A stretch of 32,966 nt of DNA, taken from assembly GCA_043810345.1 (NCBI GenBank), contig JBDROF010000021.1, positions 1 through 32,966 of the forward strand, given 5' to 3'. A program made the translations under genes and the position numbers. The notes under the pieces were generated by a model. The model searched no databases and was not told where the DNA came from. It saw only the letters and a list, made by a program, of their open reading frames with translations. Positions 13,354 to 22,292 of this stretch are shown here, piece after piece. This DNA is from QYOJ01 sp043810345 (lineage in GTDB: Bacteria; Bacteroidota; Bacteroidia; Bacteroidales; FEN-979). The stretch's first letter is position 1; each line of letters opens with the position of its first letter.

Positions 13354-13953
13354 ATGTCCCTCCTCCGCGTAAAGTTCATCTCCTCCTCCCCGGGAATTGA
13401 TTCCTGTCCTTCAGACGGGCTTCCGGAGTTTGCTTTCATCGGGCGGTCGAATGTGGGGAAATCTTCGTTGATCAATATGCTGACGAGCCGACGCGGCGTG
13501 GCCAAAGTCTCCTCCACCCCAGGCAAAACGCGCCTGATCAACCATTTCCTGGTAAACGATTCCTGGTACATGGTGGATCTTCCCGGGTACGGGTTTGCGA
13601 AGATTTCACACAGCGAGAGAAAGAAAATCCGGGAGATGATCAACACCTACATCCTGAAACGTAAGGAGATGCGTTGCCTCTTTGTACTAGTCGATTCACG
13701 CCTGGAACCCCAGAAAAGGGATGTGGACTTCCTCTCCTGGCTGGCGGAAGAGGAAATCCCGTTTTTTATTCTTTTTACAAAAATTGACAAGCTGTCTGCC
13801 GTAGAGCTTCAAAAGAGCCTGGCCCGTTATAAAAACAGGTTACAGGAGAATTGGGAGGAGTTGCCGCTGATCGTCCCTACCTCGGCGAAAACCAAAGAGG
13901 GTCGGGAGATTATACTTGGAATAATTGAGGAAATTTTGGAAGGAAGGATGTAA
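13354..13953 (+). CDS. engB: Ribosome biogenesis GTPase YihA/YsxC (EngB)
   Basis: 199 residues, the usual size for EngB, a TRAFAC-class GTPase needed for 50S subunit assembly. Motifs in order: G1 FIGRSNVGKSSLINML near residue 29, G2 TPGKTRLINHF near 55, G3 VDLPGYGFAK near 73, G4 LFTKIDKL near 145, G5 VPTSAKTKEG near 174. The start ATG immediately follows the right arm of the four-helix-bundle cassette, so that cassette has displaced whatever lay upstream originally. It is convergent with rpsT. Confidence 0.96.
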   Translation: MSLLRVKFISSSPGIDSCPSDGLPEFAFIGRSNVGKSSLINMLTSRRGVAKVSSTPGKTRLINHFLVNDSWYMVDLPGYGFAKISHSERKKIREMINTYILKRKEMRCLFVLVDSRLEPQKRDVDFLSWLAEEEIPFFILFTKIDKLSAVELQKSLARYKNRLQENWEELPLIVPTSAKTKEGREIILGIIEEILEGRM

Positions 13954-13966
13954 GCGGTAAGCTGAC

Positions 13967-14043
13967 AGTTGTCGGTTGCGGGTTGCTTGTTGAGGGTTGC
14001 GGGTTTCACGTTTCACGTTTCACGTCTCACGTTGACGTCTCAC
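13967..14043. repeat. Heptamer arrays between engB and rpsT
   Basis: AGTTGTC, GGTTGCG, GGTTGCT, TGTTGAG, GGTTGCG (13967-14001), then GTTTCAC three times and GTCTCAC (14003-14030) and a last GTCTCAC at 14037-14043. The final codons and stop of rpsT (TGA at 14027-14029 on the minus strand) are made of this repeat. Confidence 0.9.
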
Positions 14044-14290
14044 TTTCTTTGATCTGCTTCATCAGCTTCGACTTCAGGTTGGCCGCTTTGTTTTTGTGGA
14101 TCACCCCTTTCTTAGCCAGCTTATCAATCCTGGAAACAACTTCCGGAAGGGTTTTGGAGACCTCAGCCTGATCATCTGTAGTACGGATCGTTTTCACGGC
14201 ATTCCGGACAGTTCTCCCCTGGTAACGGTTATTTTCGCGCTTGGTTTTGCTGGAACGGATTCTCTTCTCCGCACTTTTGTGATTTGCCAT
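14027..14290 (-). CDS. rpsT: 30S ribosomal protein S20
   Basis: 87 residues from the ATG at 14288-14290: MANHKSAEKRIRSSKTKREN, then NRYQGRTVRNAVKTIR and KKGVIHKNKAANLKSKLMKQ. These are the canonical S20 signatures (MANHKSAxKR at the start, KGxIHKNKAAxxKSxL near the end). S20 binds 16S rRNA early in 30S assembly. The last residues ETST and the stop are encoded by GTCTCAC/GTTTCAC repeats, so the natural C-terminus may have been trimmed or extended by a few residues. An in-frame upstream extension to 14422 has no support. Confidence 0.96.
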   Translation of the reverse strand: MANHKSAEKRIRSSKTKRENNRYQGRTVRNAVKTIRTTDDQAEVSKTLPEVVSRIDKLAKKGVIHKNKAANLKSKLMKQIKESETST

Positions 14291-14376
14291 CTCGGTCAAT
14301 TGGTTTTCGGGTTGTTGGGTAACTAAAAGGAGTGCAAAAATAGAACAATTTTCTGAATGCACCAAACAAAGGTTCG

Positions 14377-14384
14377 TATCTTTG
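14377..14384 (+). promoter_or_regulatory. Probable -7 box for the GlsA-like gene
   Basis: TATCTTTG is a match to TAnnTTTG, 9 bases before the ATG at 14393. The short leader argues that translation starts at 14393 and not at the ATG at 14357, which would precede the promoter. Confidence 0.6.
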
Positions 14385-14392
14385 AACCCGCC

Positions 14393-15232
14393 ATGCAGAA
14401 CCCCTACGAGATACCGGAACATCTGATCGACATTGAACGGGTGATTGCCTCCAAAAATCCTGCCCTGTCAACGATGATCCCCGGGTTTGTGATCCGCTAC
14501 CTGAAGCGCATCGTCCACCAGGATGCCGTGAATGGTTACATCTACCGGAACAGGGATAAAGTGGGACTGGAGTTCGTGGATGCCATTCTTGCTGAATTTG
14601 GGGCGGAGATTATCGCGGATCTCGTATCGCGTATCTTAAAGCCGGACGGCCGCTACATTTTAGCCTCGAACCATCCCCTCGGCGGGCTGGATGGGATGGC
14701 GTTGATCCAGGTGGTTGGGAGGGTGCGGCAGGATCTGGTCTTCCCGGTCAACGATATCCTGATGAATGTACCGGGAATGCAACCGTTGTTTATTCCGATC
14801 AACAAGCATGGAAAAAATACGGAGAACGTACGGATCATTGATGAAACCTTTGCTTCGGATAAGGTGATCCTCTATTTTCCGGCGGGCCTGGTTTCCCGGA
14901 AACAAAAAGGAGGGGTGATCAGGGACCTGGAGTGGAAAAAGACCTTTATTACCAAAGCAAAAAGGTACCACCGCGATGTGATCCCGGTCTATATCTCAGG
15001 ACAAAATTCGAACTTCTTTTACAACCTGGCTAACTGGCGAAAACGGTTGGGCATCAAAGCCAACCTGGAAATGCTCTTCCTGGTGGACGAGATGGTGAAG
15101 CAGAAAGACAAGCCCATCCGGATCACATTCGGCGAGCCGATTCCCTGGAGCACCTTCGACAAAACCCGGAGTGATAGCCAGTGGGCTGAAAGTGTGAAAG
15201 AGGTTGTGTATTCACTTGCTGCAGAAAATTAG
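14393..15232 (+). CDS. Lysophospholipid-type acyltransferase, GlsA-like
   Basis: 279 residues from the ATG at 14393 (MQNPYEIPEHLIDIERVIAS). The PlsC-type acyltransferase motif appears as ILASNHPLGGLDGMALIQVV near residue 88 (NHxxxxD in the form NHPLGGLD), followed by FIPINKHGKNTENVRIIDET near 128 and FPAGLVSRKQKGG near 162, a variant of the FPEG phosphate-binding motif. I know the NHPLGGLD form from the Bacteroides GlsA/OlsA-like group that O-acylates the lyso-aminolipid made by GlsB. A GlsB-like gene is at 6502-7470. Class is confident; pathway is inferred. Confidence 0.8.
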   Translation: MQNPYEIPEHLIDIERVIASKNPALSTMIPGFVIRYLKRIVHQDAVNGYIYRNRDKVGLEFVDAILAEFGAEIIADLVSRILKPDGRYILASNHPLGGLDGMALIQVVGRVRQDLVFPVNDILMNVPGMQPLFIPINKHGKNTENVRIIDETFASDKVILYFPAGLVSRKQKGGVIRDLEWKKTFITKAKRYHRDVIPVYISGQNSNFFYNLANWRKRLGIKANLEMLFLVDEMVKQKDKPIRITFGEPIPWSTFDKTRSDSQWAESVKEVVYSLAAEN

Positions 15233-15252
15233 CGATTCCTAAAAAGAATTGG

Positions 15253-15260
15253 TACCTTTG
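15253..15260 (+). promoter_or_regulatory. Probable -7 box for nifJ
   Basis: TACCTTTG matches TAnnTTTG and lies about 60 bases before the nifJ ATG. No convincing -33 TTTG was found. Confidence 0.55.
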
Positions 15261-15321
15261 CACCCGTTAAAAGATTCACAGAACTTACTACAAGCATCTA
15301 GAATTCAATATATTATATACA

Positions 15322-18300
15322 ATGAAACCAAAAAATTATCTGACCTGTGACGGGAACCAGGCTGCTTCGCACATGGCCTATATGTTCAGTGAAGTGGCTG
15401 CCATCTATCCCATCACACCCTCCTCTAACATGGCTGAAAACGTGGATGAATGGGCTGCTTTTGGACGGAAGAATATTTTCGGGGATGAGGTTAAGGTGGT
15501 CGAGATGCAATCGGAAGCCGGAGCTGCCGGGGCGGTACACGGTTCGCTGCAGGCGGGCGTACTCACCTCCACCTTTACTGCTTCCCAGGGATTGCTCCTG
15601 ATGATCCCCAACATGTACAAGATTGCCGCGGAGTTGCTGCCCGGGGTTTTTCATGTGAGCGCCCGGAGTGTGGCGGCTCATGCCCTTTCGATCTTTGGCG
15701 ACCACTCCGACGTTTACGCTACCCGGCAAACAGGCTTTGCCCTGATGGCCAGCGGGAGCATCCAGGAGATCATGGACCTGGCCGGCATCGCTCACCTGAG
15801 CGCCATCAAATCGAAAATCCCTTTCCTGCATTTCTTCGACGGGTTCCGCTCTTCACACGAGGTTCAGAAGATCGAAGCCTTTTCCAATGAGGATATGGCC
15901 AGGCTGATCGACTACAAGATACTGCAGGAGTTCCGCGATAACGCCCTCAATCCGGAGCATCCCGTGACCCGTGGCACGGCCCAGAATCCCGATATCTTCT
16001 TCCAGGCGAAAGAGGCGATCAACCGCTTCTACGAGCCGGTGCCTGATGTGGTGGAGGCCTATATGCAGGAGATCAGCAAGCTGACAGGCCGGGCGTACCA
16101 TCCGTTTGTTTACTACGGCGCACCGGATGCGGAACATATTGTGATCGCCATGGGATCTGTTACCGAAACCATCCGGGAAACGGTGGATTGGCTAAATGAA
16201 CAAGGGGAAAAGGTGGGGTTGATCACCGTTCACCTGTACCGACCCTTCTCCGCGAAGTATTTCTTCGATGTATTCCCGGAGAGCGTTAAGCGGATCGCTG
16301 TCCTCGACCGGGCCAAAGAGCCCGGGGCCGGCGGTGAGCCCCTTTTCCTGGATGTACGCGACCTCTTCTACGACCGGGAGGTCCGGCCGTTGATCATCGG
16401 TGGACGCTATGGATTGAGTTCCAAAGACACCACCCCTTCGCAGATCATCTCTGTGTTCAATAACCTGAAGCTGAATGAGCCCAAGAACCACTTCACTATC
16501 GGGATCACCGACGATGTGACCTTCCACTCCCTGCCGCTTCTTCCGGAGGTAAGCATCGAGTCGAAAGATACCTACTCGGCCAAGTTCTGGGGGATCGGCT
16601 CCGACGGCACCGTGGGAGCGAACAAGAACAGCATCAAGATCATCGGCGATAACACCCCTAAGTATTCTCAGGCCTATTTTGCTTACGACTCCAAGAAGTC
16701 GGGCGGGGTGACTGTATCGCACCTGCGTTTCGGGGACAAACCGATCCGGTCGACTTACCTGGTCAATACCCCCGACTTCGTGGCCTGTCACGTTCCGGCC
16801 TACCTGGAGAAATACGACATTCTCAAAGGGTTGAAAGATGGCGGGACCTTTTTGCTGAACAGCATCTGGGATGCCGAAGAGACCAAAAAGAGGCTTCCGG
16901 ACGCGATGAAAAAGTACCTGGCCGGGCACAAGATCAGGTTCTTCATCATCAACGCTACGGTGATCGCCGGGGAGATTGGCCTGGGGAACCGGACCAACTC
17001 CATCATGCAGGCGGCCTTTTTCAAGCTGGCGAAGGTGATCCCTCCCGAACTGGCTGTGAAGGAGATGAAGAAAGCCATCAAGAAGTCCTATGGCCGCAAG
17101 GGGGAAGAGATCGTGAAGATGAACAATGAGGCGATTGATAAAGGAGGAGAGGTGGAAGAGGTACAGGTGCCGGCGGAGTGGGCCAGGCTGAAAATCAGTG
17201 TTCCTAAGGAGGACCCGGATGCCGATCCGTTCATCAAACAGATCTTTGACCCGGTGAACAGTTTCAGAGGGGATGACGTTCCTGTGAGCGCTTTTGTGGG
17301 CCGTGAAGACGGTACCTTCCCCGCCGGAACCACCTTGCTGGAGAAGAGGGGGATTGCGGTCAATGTGCCCCTCTGGTTCCCCGACAACTGCATCCAGTGT
17401 AACCAGTGCGCCTATGTTTGTCCGCACGCTGCCATTCGTCCCTTCCTCCTGAATGAGGCAGAAAAAAACAGCGCCCCGGAGGATATGGTGACCCTGAAAG
17501 CGATCGGGAAAGAGCTGGCCGGGCTGGAGTTCCGGATCCAGGTGAGCGTGCTCGACTGCACCGGCTGCGGGAATTGTGTTGACGTGTGTCCGTCCAAGAT
17601 CAAGTCGCTGGAGTTGCAGACACTGGACTCCCAGATGCCGGAGACGAAGAGGTGGGACTTCCTGATCGATCATGTTACTTACAAGACCGACCGGGCCGAC
17701 CGGTTCAAGACCTTCAAGAACAGTCAGTTTTCCCAGCCCTTGTTTGAATTTTCCGGCGCCTGTTCCGGGTGTGGAGAAACCCCCTACATCAAGCTCATCA
17801 CCCAGCTTTTCGGGGAGCGGATGCTGGTAGCCAACGCCACCGGTTGCTCTTCCATCTATGGCGGGACGGCTCCCTATTCACCTTACCGGCCAAACACCGA
17901 CGGAAAGGGTCCTGCATGGGCCAACTCCCTGTTTGAGGACAATGCGGAGTATGGTTTCGGGATGTCGATAGGAATTGCCCAGCTCCGGAAGCGGATAGCC
18001 TGGAAGATGCGGGCTGCGATCAAGGAGAACATGATGGGAGCTGCACTGCTTGCTGTATTTAACGAGTGGATGGAAGGGAAAGAGGATGCCGTTCTCTCCA
18101 ACGAAGCTACCGTCAGGATGCTTCCATTGCTGGAGAAGGAGACCAGCCAGCTTGCCAAAGAGATCCTGGATCTGAAGCAGTACCTGGTCAAAAAATCGAT
18201 CTGGATCATCGGCGGCGACGGCTGGGCATACGATATCGGGTTTGGCGGGTTGGATCATGTGATCGCTTCCATGGAGGATGTGAACATCCTGGTGCTGGAT

Positions 18301-18855
18301 ACCGAAGTCTACTCCAACACCGGCGGACAATCCTCCAAAGCTACGCCGGAGGGGGCTGTTGCCAAATTTGCGGCTTCCGGGAAGAAAGTCAGGAAGAAAG
18401 ACCTGGGCGCCATGGCCATGAGCTATGGGTATGTATATGTTGCCCAGGTTGCCATGGGGGCCAATAACGGCCAGTTATTCCGGGCTGTAAAGGAAGCTGA
18501 ATCCTACCATGGACCTTCGGTTATCATCGCCTATTCTCCGTGCATCAATCACGGAATACGGGAGGGGATGAGCCAAACCCAGGAGGAGATGGACAGAGCC
18601 GTGCGGGCCGGATACTGGCACCTGTACCGTTACAACCCGCTGTTGGGAGAAGAGGGGCAGAACCCGTTCAAGCTGGATTCGAAAGAGCCCGAATGGGATA
18701 AATTCCAGGAGTTCCTTGATGGGGAGGTGCGTTATACCTCGCTGAAGAAGATGTTTCCGGCCGAAGCCGCTATTTTGTTCAAAGCGGCAGAGGAGAATGC
18801 GAAGTGGAGGTATGACAATTACAGGAGGCTGGCGGAGATGAAATACGGCAGCTAG
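15322..18855 (+). CDS. nifJ: Pyruvate:ferredoxin (flavodoxin) oxidoreductase
   Basis: 1177 residues, the expected size of the single-chain enzyme that oxidises pyruvate with CoA to acetyl-CoA and CO2 while reducing ferredoxin or flavodoxin. The N-terminal domain has AAIYPITPSSNMAENVDEWA near 30. Two 4Fe-4S motifs are CIQCNQCAYVCPHAA near 690 and CTGCGNCVDVCPSK near 746. A further cluster-binding region is ACSGCGETPYIKL near 814. The thiamine pyrophosphate site is GGDGWAYDIGFGGLDH near 963, continuing to LDTEVYSNTGGQSSKATP. All domains are complete. Oxygen sensitivity of the family supports an anaerobic lifestyle. It is followed on the same strand after 74 bases by a dihydroorotate-dehydrogenase-like gene, a pairing I have seen in Bacteroidota. 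Confidence 0.97.
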   Translation: MKPKNYLTCDGNQAASHMAYMFSEVAAIYPITPSSNMAENVDEWAAFGRKNIFGDEVKVVEMQSEAGAAGAVHGSLQAGVLTSTFTASQGLLLMIPNMYKIAAELLPGVFHVSARSVAAHALSIFGDHSDVYATRQTGFALMASGSIQEIMDLAGIAHLSAIKSKIPFLHFFDGFRSSHEVQKIEAFSNEDMARLIDYKILQEFRDNALNPEHPVTRGTAQNPDIFFQAKEAINRFYEPVPDVVEAYMQEISKLTGRAYHPFVYYGAPDAEHIVIAMGSVTETIRETVDWLNEQGEKVGLITVHLYRPFSAKYFFDVFPESVKRIAVLDRAKEPGAGGEPLFLDVRDLFYDREVRPLIIGGRYGLSSKDTTPSQIISVFNNLKLNEPKNHFTIGITDDVTFHSLPLLPEVSIESKDTYSAKFWGIGSDGTVGANKNSIKIIGDNTPKYSQAYFAYDSKKSGGVTVSHLRFGDKPIRSTYLVNTPDFVACHVPAYLEKYDILKGLKDGGTFLLNSIWDAEETKKRLPDAMKKYLAGHKIRFFIINATVIAGEIGLGNRTNSIMQAAFFKLAKVIPPELAVKEMKKAIKKSYGRKGEEIVKMNNEAIDKGGEVEEVQVPAEWARLKISVPKEDPDADPFIKQIFDPVNSFRGDDVPVSAFVGREDGTFPAGTTLLEKRGIAVNVPLWFPDNCIQCNQCAYVCPHAAIRPFLLNEAEKNSAPEDMVTLKAIGKELAGLEFRIQVSVLDCTGCGNCVDVCPSKIKSLELQTLDSQMPETKRWDFLIDHVTYKTDRADRFKTFKNSQFSQPLFEFSGACSGCGETPYIKLITQLFGERMLVANATGCSSIYGGTAPYSPYRPNTDGKGPAWANSLFEDNAEYGFGMSIGIAQLRKRIAWKMRAAIKENMMGAALLAVFNEWMEGKEDAVLSNEATVRMLPLLEKETSQLAKEILDLKQYLVKKSIWIIGGDGWAYDIGFGGLDHVIASMEDVNILVLDTEVYSNTGGQSSKATPEGAVAKFAASGKKVRKKDLGAMAMSYGYVYVAQVAMGANNGQLFRAVKEAESYHGPSVIIAYSPCINHGIREGMSQTQEEMDRAVRAGYWHLYRYNPLLGEEGQNPFKLDSKEPEWDKFQEFLDGEVRYTSLKKMFPAEAAILFKAAEENAKWRYDNYRRLAEMKYGS

Positions 18856-18929
18856 ATGCTGGATGCTTCATAGCCCCTAAATCCCCTGAAATATGCTAAT
18901 TTTACGATTCACCTTTAAACAAGCTTTGT

Positions 18930-19943
18930 ATGCCTGATCTTACCACTCACTACCTGGGGTTGAATCTGAAGAATCCCGTTATCGTTGGCGCCTGCAACCT
19001 GGTGAAGGATCTCAATAACATCAGGAAGATGGAGCAGGAGGGAGCTGCGGCGATCGTTTACAAATCGCTGTTTGAAGAGCAGGTAGAACTGGAGCGGCTG
19101 CAGTTGTCGGAAGAGCTGAACCAGTACAATGACCGTCATGCCGAGATGATCAGTCTTTTCCCCGACATCGAACACGCCGGTCCTACCGAGCATCTGCACA
19201 ACCTCAGGACCGTGGTGGAATCGGTGACCATTCCGGTGATTGCCAGTCTGAACTGCGTTTTTGATGAAACGTGGGTGGAATATGCCAGGTTGATCGAGCA
19301 AACCGGCGTGAATGCCATCGAGTTGAATTTCTATGCTGTTCCCGGCGATTTCAAGAAGGAGGGGAAGTCCATTGTCAACGAACAGCTTGATATCATCAGC
19401 CATGTCAAGAGCAATCTGAAGATCCCGGTCAGTGTCAAGCTGAGTCCCTTCTATACCAATATCCTGAACGTGATCCAGCAGATGTACTACGCCGGTGTGG
19501 ATGGATTCGTCCTCTTCAACCGGTTGTTCCAACCCGACATTGACCTGGAAAAGGAGCAGCACCACTTTCCCTACAACCTCAGCTACGAGGGTGATAACCG
19601 GTTGCCTCTGCGCTATGCCGGATTGCTCTTCGGGGAGATACGGGGTTCCCTTTGTGCCAACACGGGCATTTATTCCGGGCAGGATGTCGCCAGGATGATC
19701 CTGGCCGGCGCCGATTGCGTGCAAGTGGTAAGCACGGTCTACAAAAACGGATTTGAACAAATCGGGAAGATCCTGAAAACCCTGGATGAGTGGATGGAGC
19801 AAAAGGGGTATGCGACCATTGAACAGTTCCGGGGCAAACTCTCCCGGAAGAACCTGAAGGATCCGTTCGCTTACAAGCGGGCGCAGTATGTTGATATCCT
19901 GATGAAGGGGGAGGAGATTTTTAAGCTGTATCCGATGAGGTAG
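18930..19943 (+). CDS. Dihydroorotate dehydrogenase-like FMN oxidoreductase
   Basis: 337 residues forming a TIM-barrel of the DHOD type: TTHYLGLNLKNPVIVGACNL at the start, IPVIASLNCVFDETW near 100, VNAIELNFYAVPGD near 127, IPVSVKLSPFYTN near 162, VDGFVLFNRLFQPDIDLE near 187, and GIYSGQDVARMILAGADCVQ near 245 for the FMN phosphate region. Known DHODs use a Cys or Ser base in the region of LNFYAVPGD; neither is evident, so true dihydroorotate activity is doubtful, as for other DHOD-like proteins next to nifJ. Substrate unknown. It is probably in one transcript with nifJ and is convergent with sppA, with 17 bases between the stops. Confidence 0.85.
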   Translation: MPDLTTHYLGLNLKNPVIVGACNLVKDLNNIRKMEQEGAAAIVYKSLFEEQVELERLQLSEELNQYNDRHAEMISLFPDIEHAGPTEHLHNLRTVVESVTIPVIASLNCVFDETWVEYARLIEQTGVNAIELNFYAVPGDFKKEGKSIVNEQLDIISHVKSNLKIPVSVKLSPFYTNILNVIQQMYYAGVDGFVLFNRLFQPDIDLEKEQHHFPYNLSYEGDNRLPLRYAGLLFGEIRGSLCANTGIYSGQDVARMILAGADCVQVVSTVYKNGFEQIGKILKTLDEWMEQKGYATIEQFRGKLSRKNLKDPFAYKRAQYVDILMKGEEIFKLYPMR

Positions 19944-19960
19944 ATCCCGCAGGGCCTCTA

Positions 19961-21721
19961 TCAGTTGACTTTCAACTCATACGGCATCCTCGCCTGAACC
20001 CCTTTCATTTCGCGGATTTGCCGGAGGGTTTCGTAGTAAAGATAATCATCCCCCAGCGCTTGTTTCAGGTAAACATCCGGCGTGGATTTGCCGGTGAGTT
20101 GTTCGATAAGTAGTTCGATAGGATCTTTGAGTACAGGCAGCGAGGAGATCCGGTAGTCGGTGAGACCGGCCATGGAGGCTGCCAGGTTGATCGCCGCATC
20201 CAGTCCGCCCAGGGTATCCACCAACCCCAGTTTCAGCGCTTCGGTCCCACTCCAGATCCGGCCCTGACCGATGCTGTCGACTTTTTCCACAGTCAGATGG
20301 CGGCCGGAAGCCACCCGTGTGGAGAACACGTCGTAGATGTGATCGACATCCTTCTGGATGATAGCTTGCTGGTATGAAGTCATGGGTTTCATGATGGGGA
20401 TGAAGTCGGCGTTTTTATTGGTCATTGCGTTATCGAAGGTGATCCCCAGTTTGTGGTTCATCAGTCCCTGGAGGTTGGGGATAGCAGCCCACACACCGAT
20501 AGAACCCGTGATGGTTGTTGGCTCTGCCATGATCTTGCTGGAGGCACAGGCAATGTAATACCCTCCGCTTGCCGCCACATTCCCAAACGAAGCAACCACC
20601 GGTTTCTCTTTGGAGGCCAGATCGATTTCCCGCCAGATCACCTCGGAAGCCAACGCACTTCCACCCCCGGAGTTCACCCTGAGCACGATGGCTTTCACCC
20701 GTTTATCTTCACGAGCTTTCCGGATGGTGCGGGAGATCCGTTCCCCGCCGATACTTTCTTCCGTGCCTTCGCCATCCACCACCTCGCCGGAAGCGTAGAC
20801 CACCGCGATTTTCTCTTTGGCCGTAGAGGTGTGTTTACCGGCCACCTTCATGTAGGAATCGAGGGAGACGAAGGAGATCTTTTTCGCGCTGTCGATCTCC
20901 AGCATTTGCCGGAACCGGGCGAACAGCTCATCCTTGTATAGCAGGGTGTCGATCAGCCTGTAGTGCATGGCATCTGAGGCCGTTTGGACCAGCAGGTGAT
21001 CTGCGATGCGGTTCAGCTCCGATGGCTCAATTCCTCTGGCTTCACTGATGTCGCTGATGACCTGGTCCCACATACAGGTGATCAGTCCGGTGATCTGCTC
21101 CCTGTTTTCAGCGCTCATCCGATCCAAAAAGAGTGGTTCGGAAGCCGCCTTGAATTTGCCATGACGGATGATCTGAACCTCCACATCAAGTTTTTGCAGG
21201 GTTCCTTTGAGGAATATCAGTTGGGCGTTGAGTCCTTTGAAGAGCATCCCTCCCTCGGGATTGAGGTAGAGGTGATCGGCGGCCGAGGCAAGGTAATAGG
21301 CTGCCTGGGTGTAATAGTTGCCGTAGGAGACCAGGAACTTCCCGGAACTCTTAAAGTCGACCAGCGCCTCTCTGATCTCTTCCAGGGTAGCGATCCCGGT
21401 TGGGATGTTTTCCGTATTGAGGTAGATGCCGCTGATGTGATCATCAAGTTTGGCTTTGGCAATATTTTTCAGGATCTCATCAAGCCCCAATACATTTCCT
21501 GAACTGATCGGATTGAAGTAAAACGGGATTTTAGGAGCACGGTCGGTGATGGGTTTGTTGAAGTCGAGGTACAACACACTCTTTTCAGAGATGGCGACCT
21601 CCTTATCGGCGGTGGCAACCAGGATTACTCCCAGGATGATGGCGATTCCGATGACACAGAGGACCACGATGGTGATGAAGGTGCCCAGCATGGAGGCGAG
21701 CATGGTTTTAAGGAAGTTCAT
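19961..21721 (-). CDS. sppA: Signal peptide peptidase SppA, 67 kDa type
   Basis: 586 residues. A single N-terminal membrane segment (about residues 12-37) anchors two tandem ClpP-like domains, the layout of the long SppA form that degrades released signal peptides in the membrane. The general-base lysine should be K191 in HGKFKAASEP, matching E. coli K209 in its context. The nucleophile should be S385 in NVAASGGYYIACAS, followed by PTTITGSIGVWA. Both catalytic residues are thus present. The gene is on its own; the next gene upstream is the third four-helix-bundle cassette, whose octamer array starts 40 bases before the sppA start. Confidence 0.95.
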   Translation of the reverse strand: MNFLKTMLASMLGTFITIVVLCVIGIAIILGVILVATADKEVAISEKSVLYLDFNKPITDRAPKIPFYFNPISSGNVLGLDEILKNIAKAKLDDHISGIYLNTENIPTGIATLEEIREALVDFKSSGKFLVSYGNYYTQAAYYLASAADHLYLNPEGGMLFKGLNAQLIFLKGTLQKLDVEVQIIRHGKFKAASEPLFLDRMSAENREQITGLITCMWDQVISDISEARGIEPSELNRIADHLLVQTASDAMHYRLIDTLLYKDELFARFRQMLEIDSAKKISFVSLDSYMKVAGKHTSTAKEKIAVVYASGEVVDGEGTEESIGGERISRTIRKAREDKRVKAIVLRVNSGGGSALASEVIWREIDLASKEKPVVASFGNVAASGGYYIACASSKIMAEPTTITGSIGVWAAIPNLQGLMNHKLGITFDNAMTNKNADFIPIMKPMTSYQQAIIQKDVDHIYDVFSTRVASGRHLTVEKVDSIGQGRIWSGTEALKLGLVDTLGGLDAAINLAASMAGLTDYRISSLPVLKDPIELLIEQLTGKSTPDVYLKQALGDDYLYYETLRQIREMKGVQARMPYELKVN

Positions 21722-21760
21722 GATACAGGGGTTTTTTACAAAGTTAGTTTTTTTTGATTT

Positions 21761-21829
21761 AGGTCATGAGGTCATGAGGTCATGAGGTCATGAGGTCATG
21801 GGGTCATGGGGTCATGGGGTCATGGGGTG
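21761..21829. repeat. Left arm of third four-helix-bundle cassette (octamers)
   Basis: Eight octamers: AGGTCATG five times, then GGGTCATG three times. Bases 21792-21826 are a perfect 35-base inverted match to 22293-22327. Confidence 0.95.
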
Positions 21830-21905
21830 AAAAGTTAAATTATTAATTTTCAATTTGCAGGACAACCTTTTTCGGATTTCATTCGTCTATCTAGAAAATT
21901 CATTC

Positions 21906-22277
21906 ATGAAATCACATAAGGATCTGGTTGTATGGCAAAACGCCATTACACTTGTTACAGAAATTTATCAATTATCAAAACACTTCCCAAAAGAAGAGCT
22001 CTACGGACTTACTTCACAACTTCGAAGATCGGCTATCTCGGTACCTTCAAACATTAGCGAAGGAGCTGCACGGAATCAGTCAAAAGAATTCGTTAGGTTT
22101 CTGCAAATCTCCCTTGGTAGTCTTGCCGAGTTGGAAACTCAACTGATCGTTTCCTTGAATCTCCGTTTTATTGATGAAGAATCATGGCAGGAGTTTGAAA
22201 ATAAAATAAAGGTGATCAGGGTTCAATTATCCGGATTGATAAAAGCCATCCGAAGCAATCCACGAAAAAATCCCTAA
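21906..22277 (+). CDS. Four-helix-bundle protein (S23-like)
   Basis: 123 residues from the ATG at 21906 (MKSHKDLVVWQNAITLVTEI); an upstream in-frame ATG at 21855 adds residues foreign to the family. Signatures are FPKEELYGLTSQLRRSAISV, PSNISEGAARNQSKEFVRFL and SLAELETQLIVSL, the textbook pattern of the 23S rRNA intervening-sequence protein family. It is similar to, but clearly distinct from, the protein at 12939-13307. AT-rich against its neighbours. The perfect 35-base inverted octamer arms put the gene in the loop of a potential giant hairpin. Function unknown. Confidence 0.93.
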   Translation: MKSHKDLVVWQNAITLVTEIYQLSKHFPKEELYGLTSQLRRSAISVPSNISEGAARNQSKEFVRFLQISLGSLAELETQLIVSLNLRFIDEESWQEFENKIKVIRVQLSGLIKAIRSNPRKNP

Positions 22278-22292
22278 ATCCAATCCCTTTAT

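Noticed and set aside
14027..14422. Longer form of S20 with about 44 extra N-terminal residues
   Set aside because: MANHKSAEKR at 14290 is the canonical start; the extension overlaps the promoter and start of the divergent gene.
16192..17673. A 493-codon open frame on the minus strand within nifJ
   Set aside because: It is antisense to a complete, highly conserved gene with correct 4Fe-4S motifs; its protein has no recognisable family and reflects codon bias of the GC-rich nifJ.
18915..19802. A 295-codon minus-strand frame opposite the dihydroorotate-dehydrogenase-like gene
   Set aside because: Same reason: shadow of a convincing gene, no family signature, no start context.
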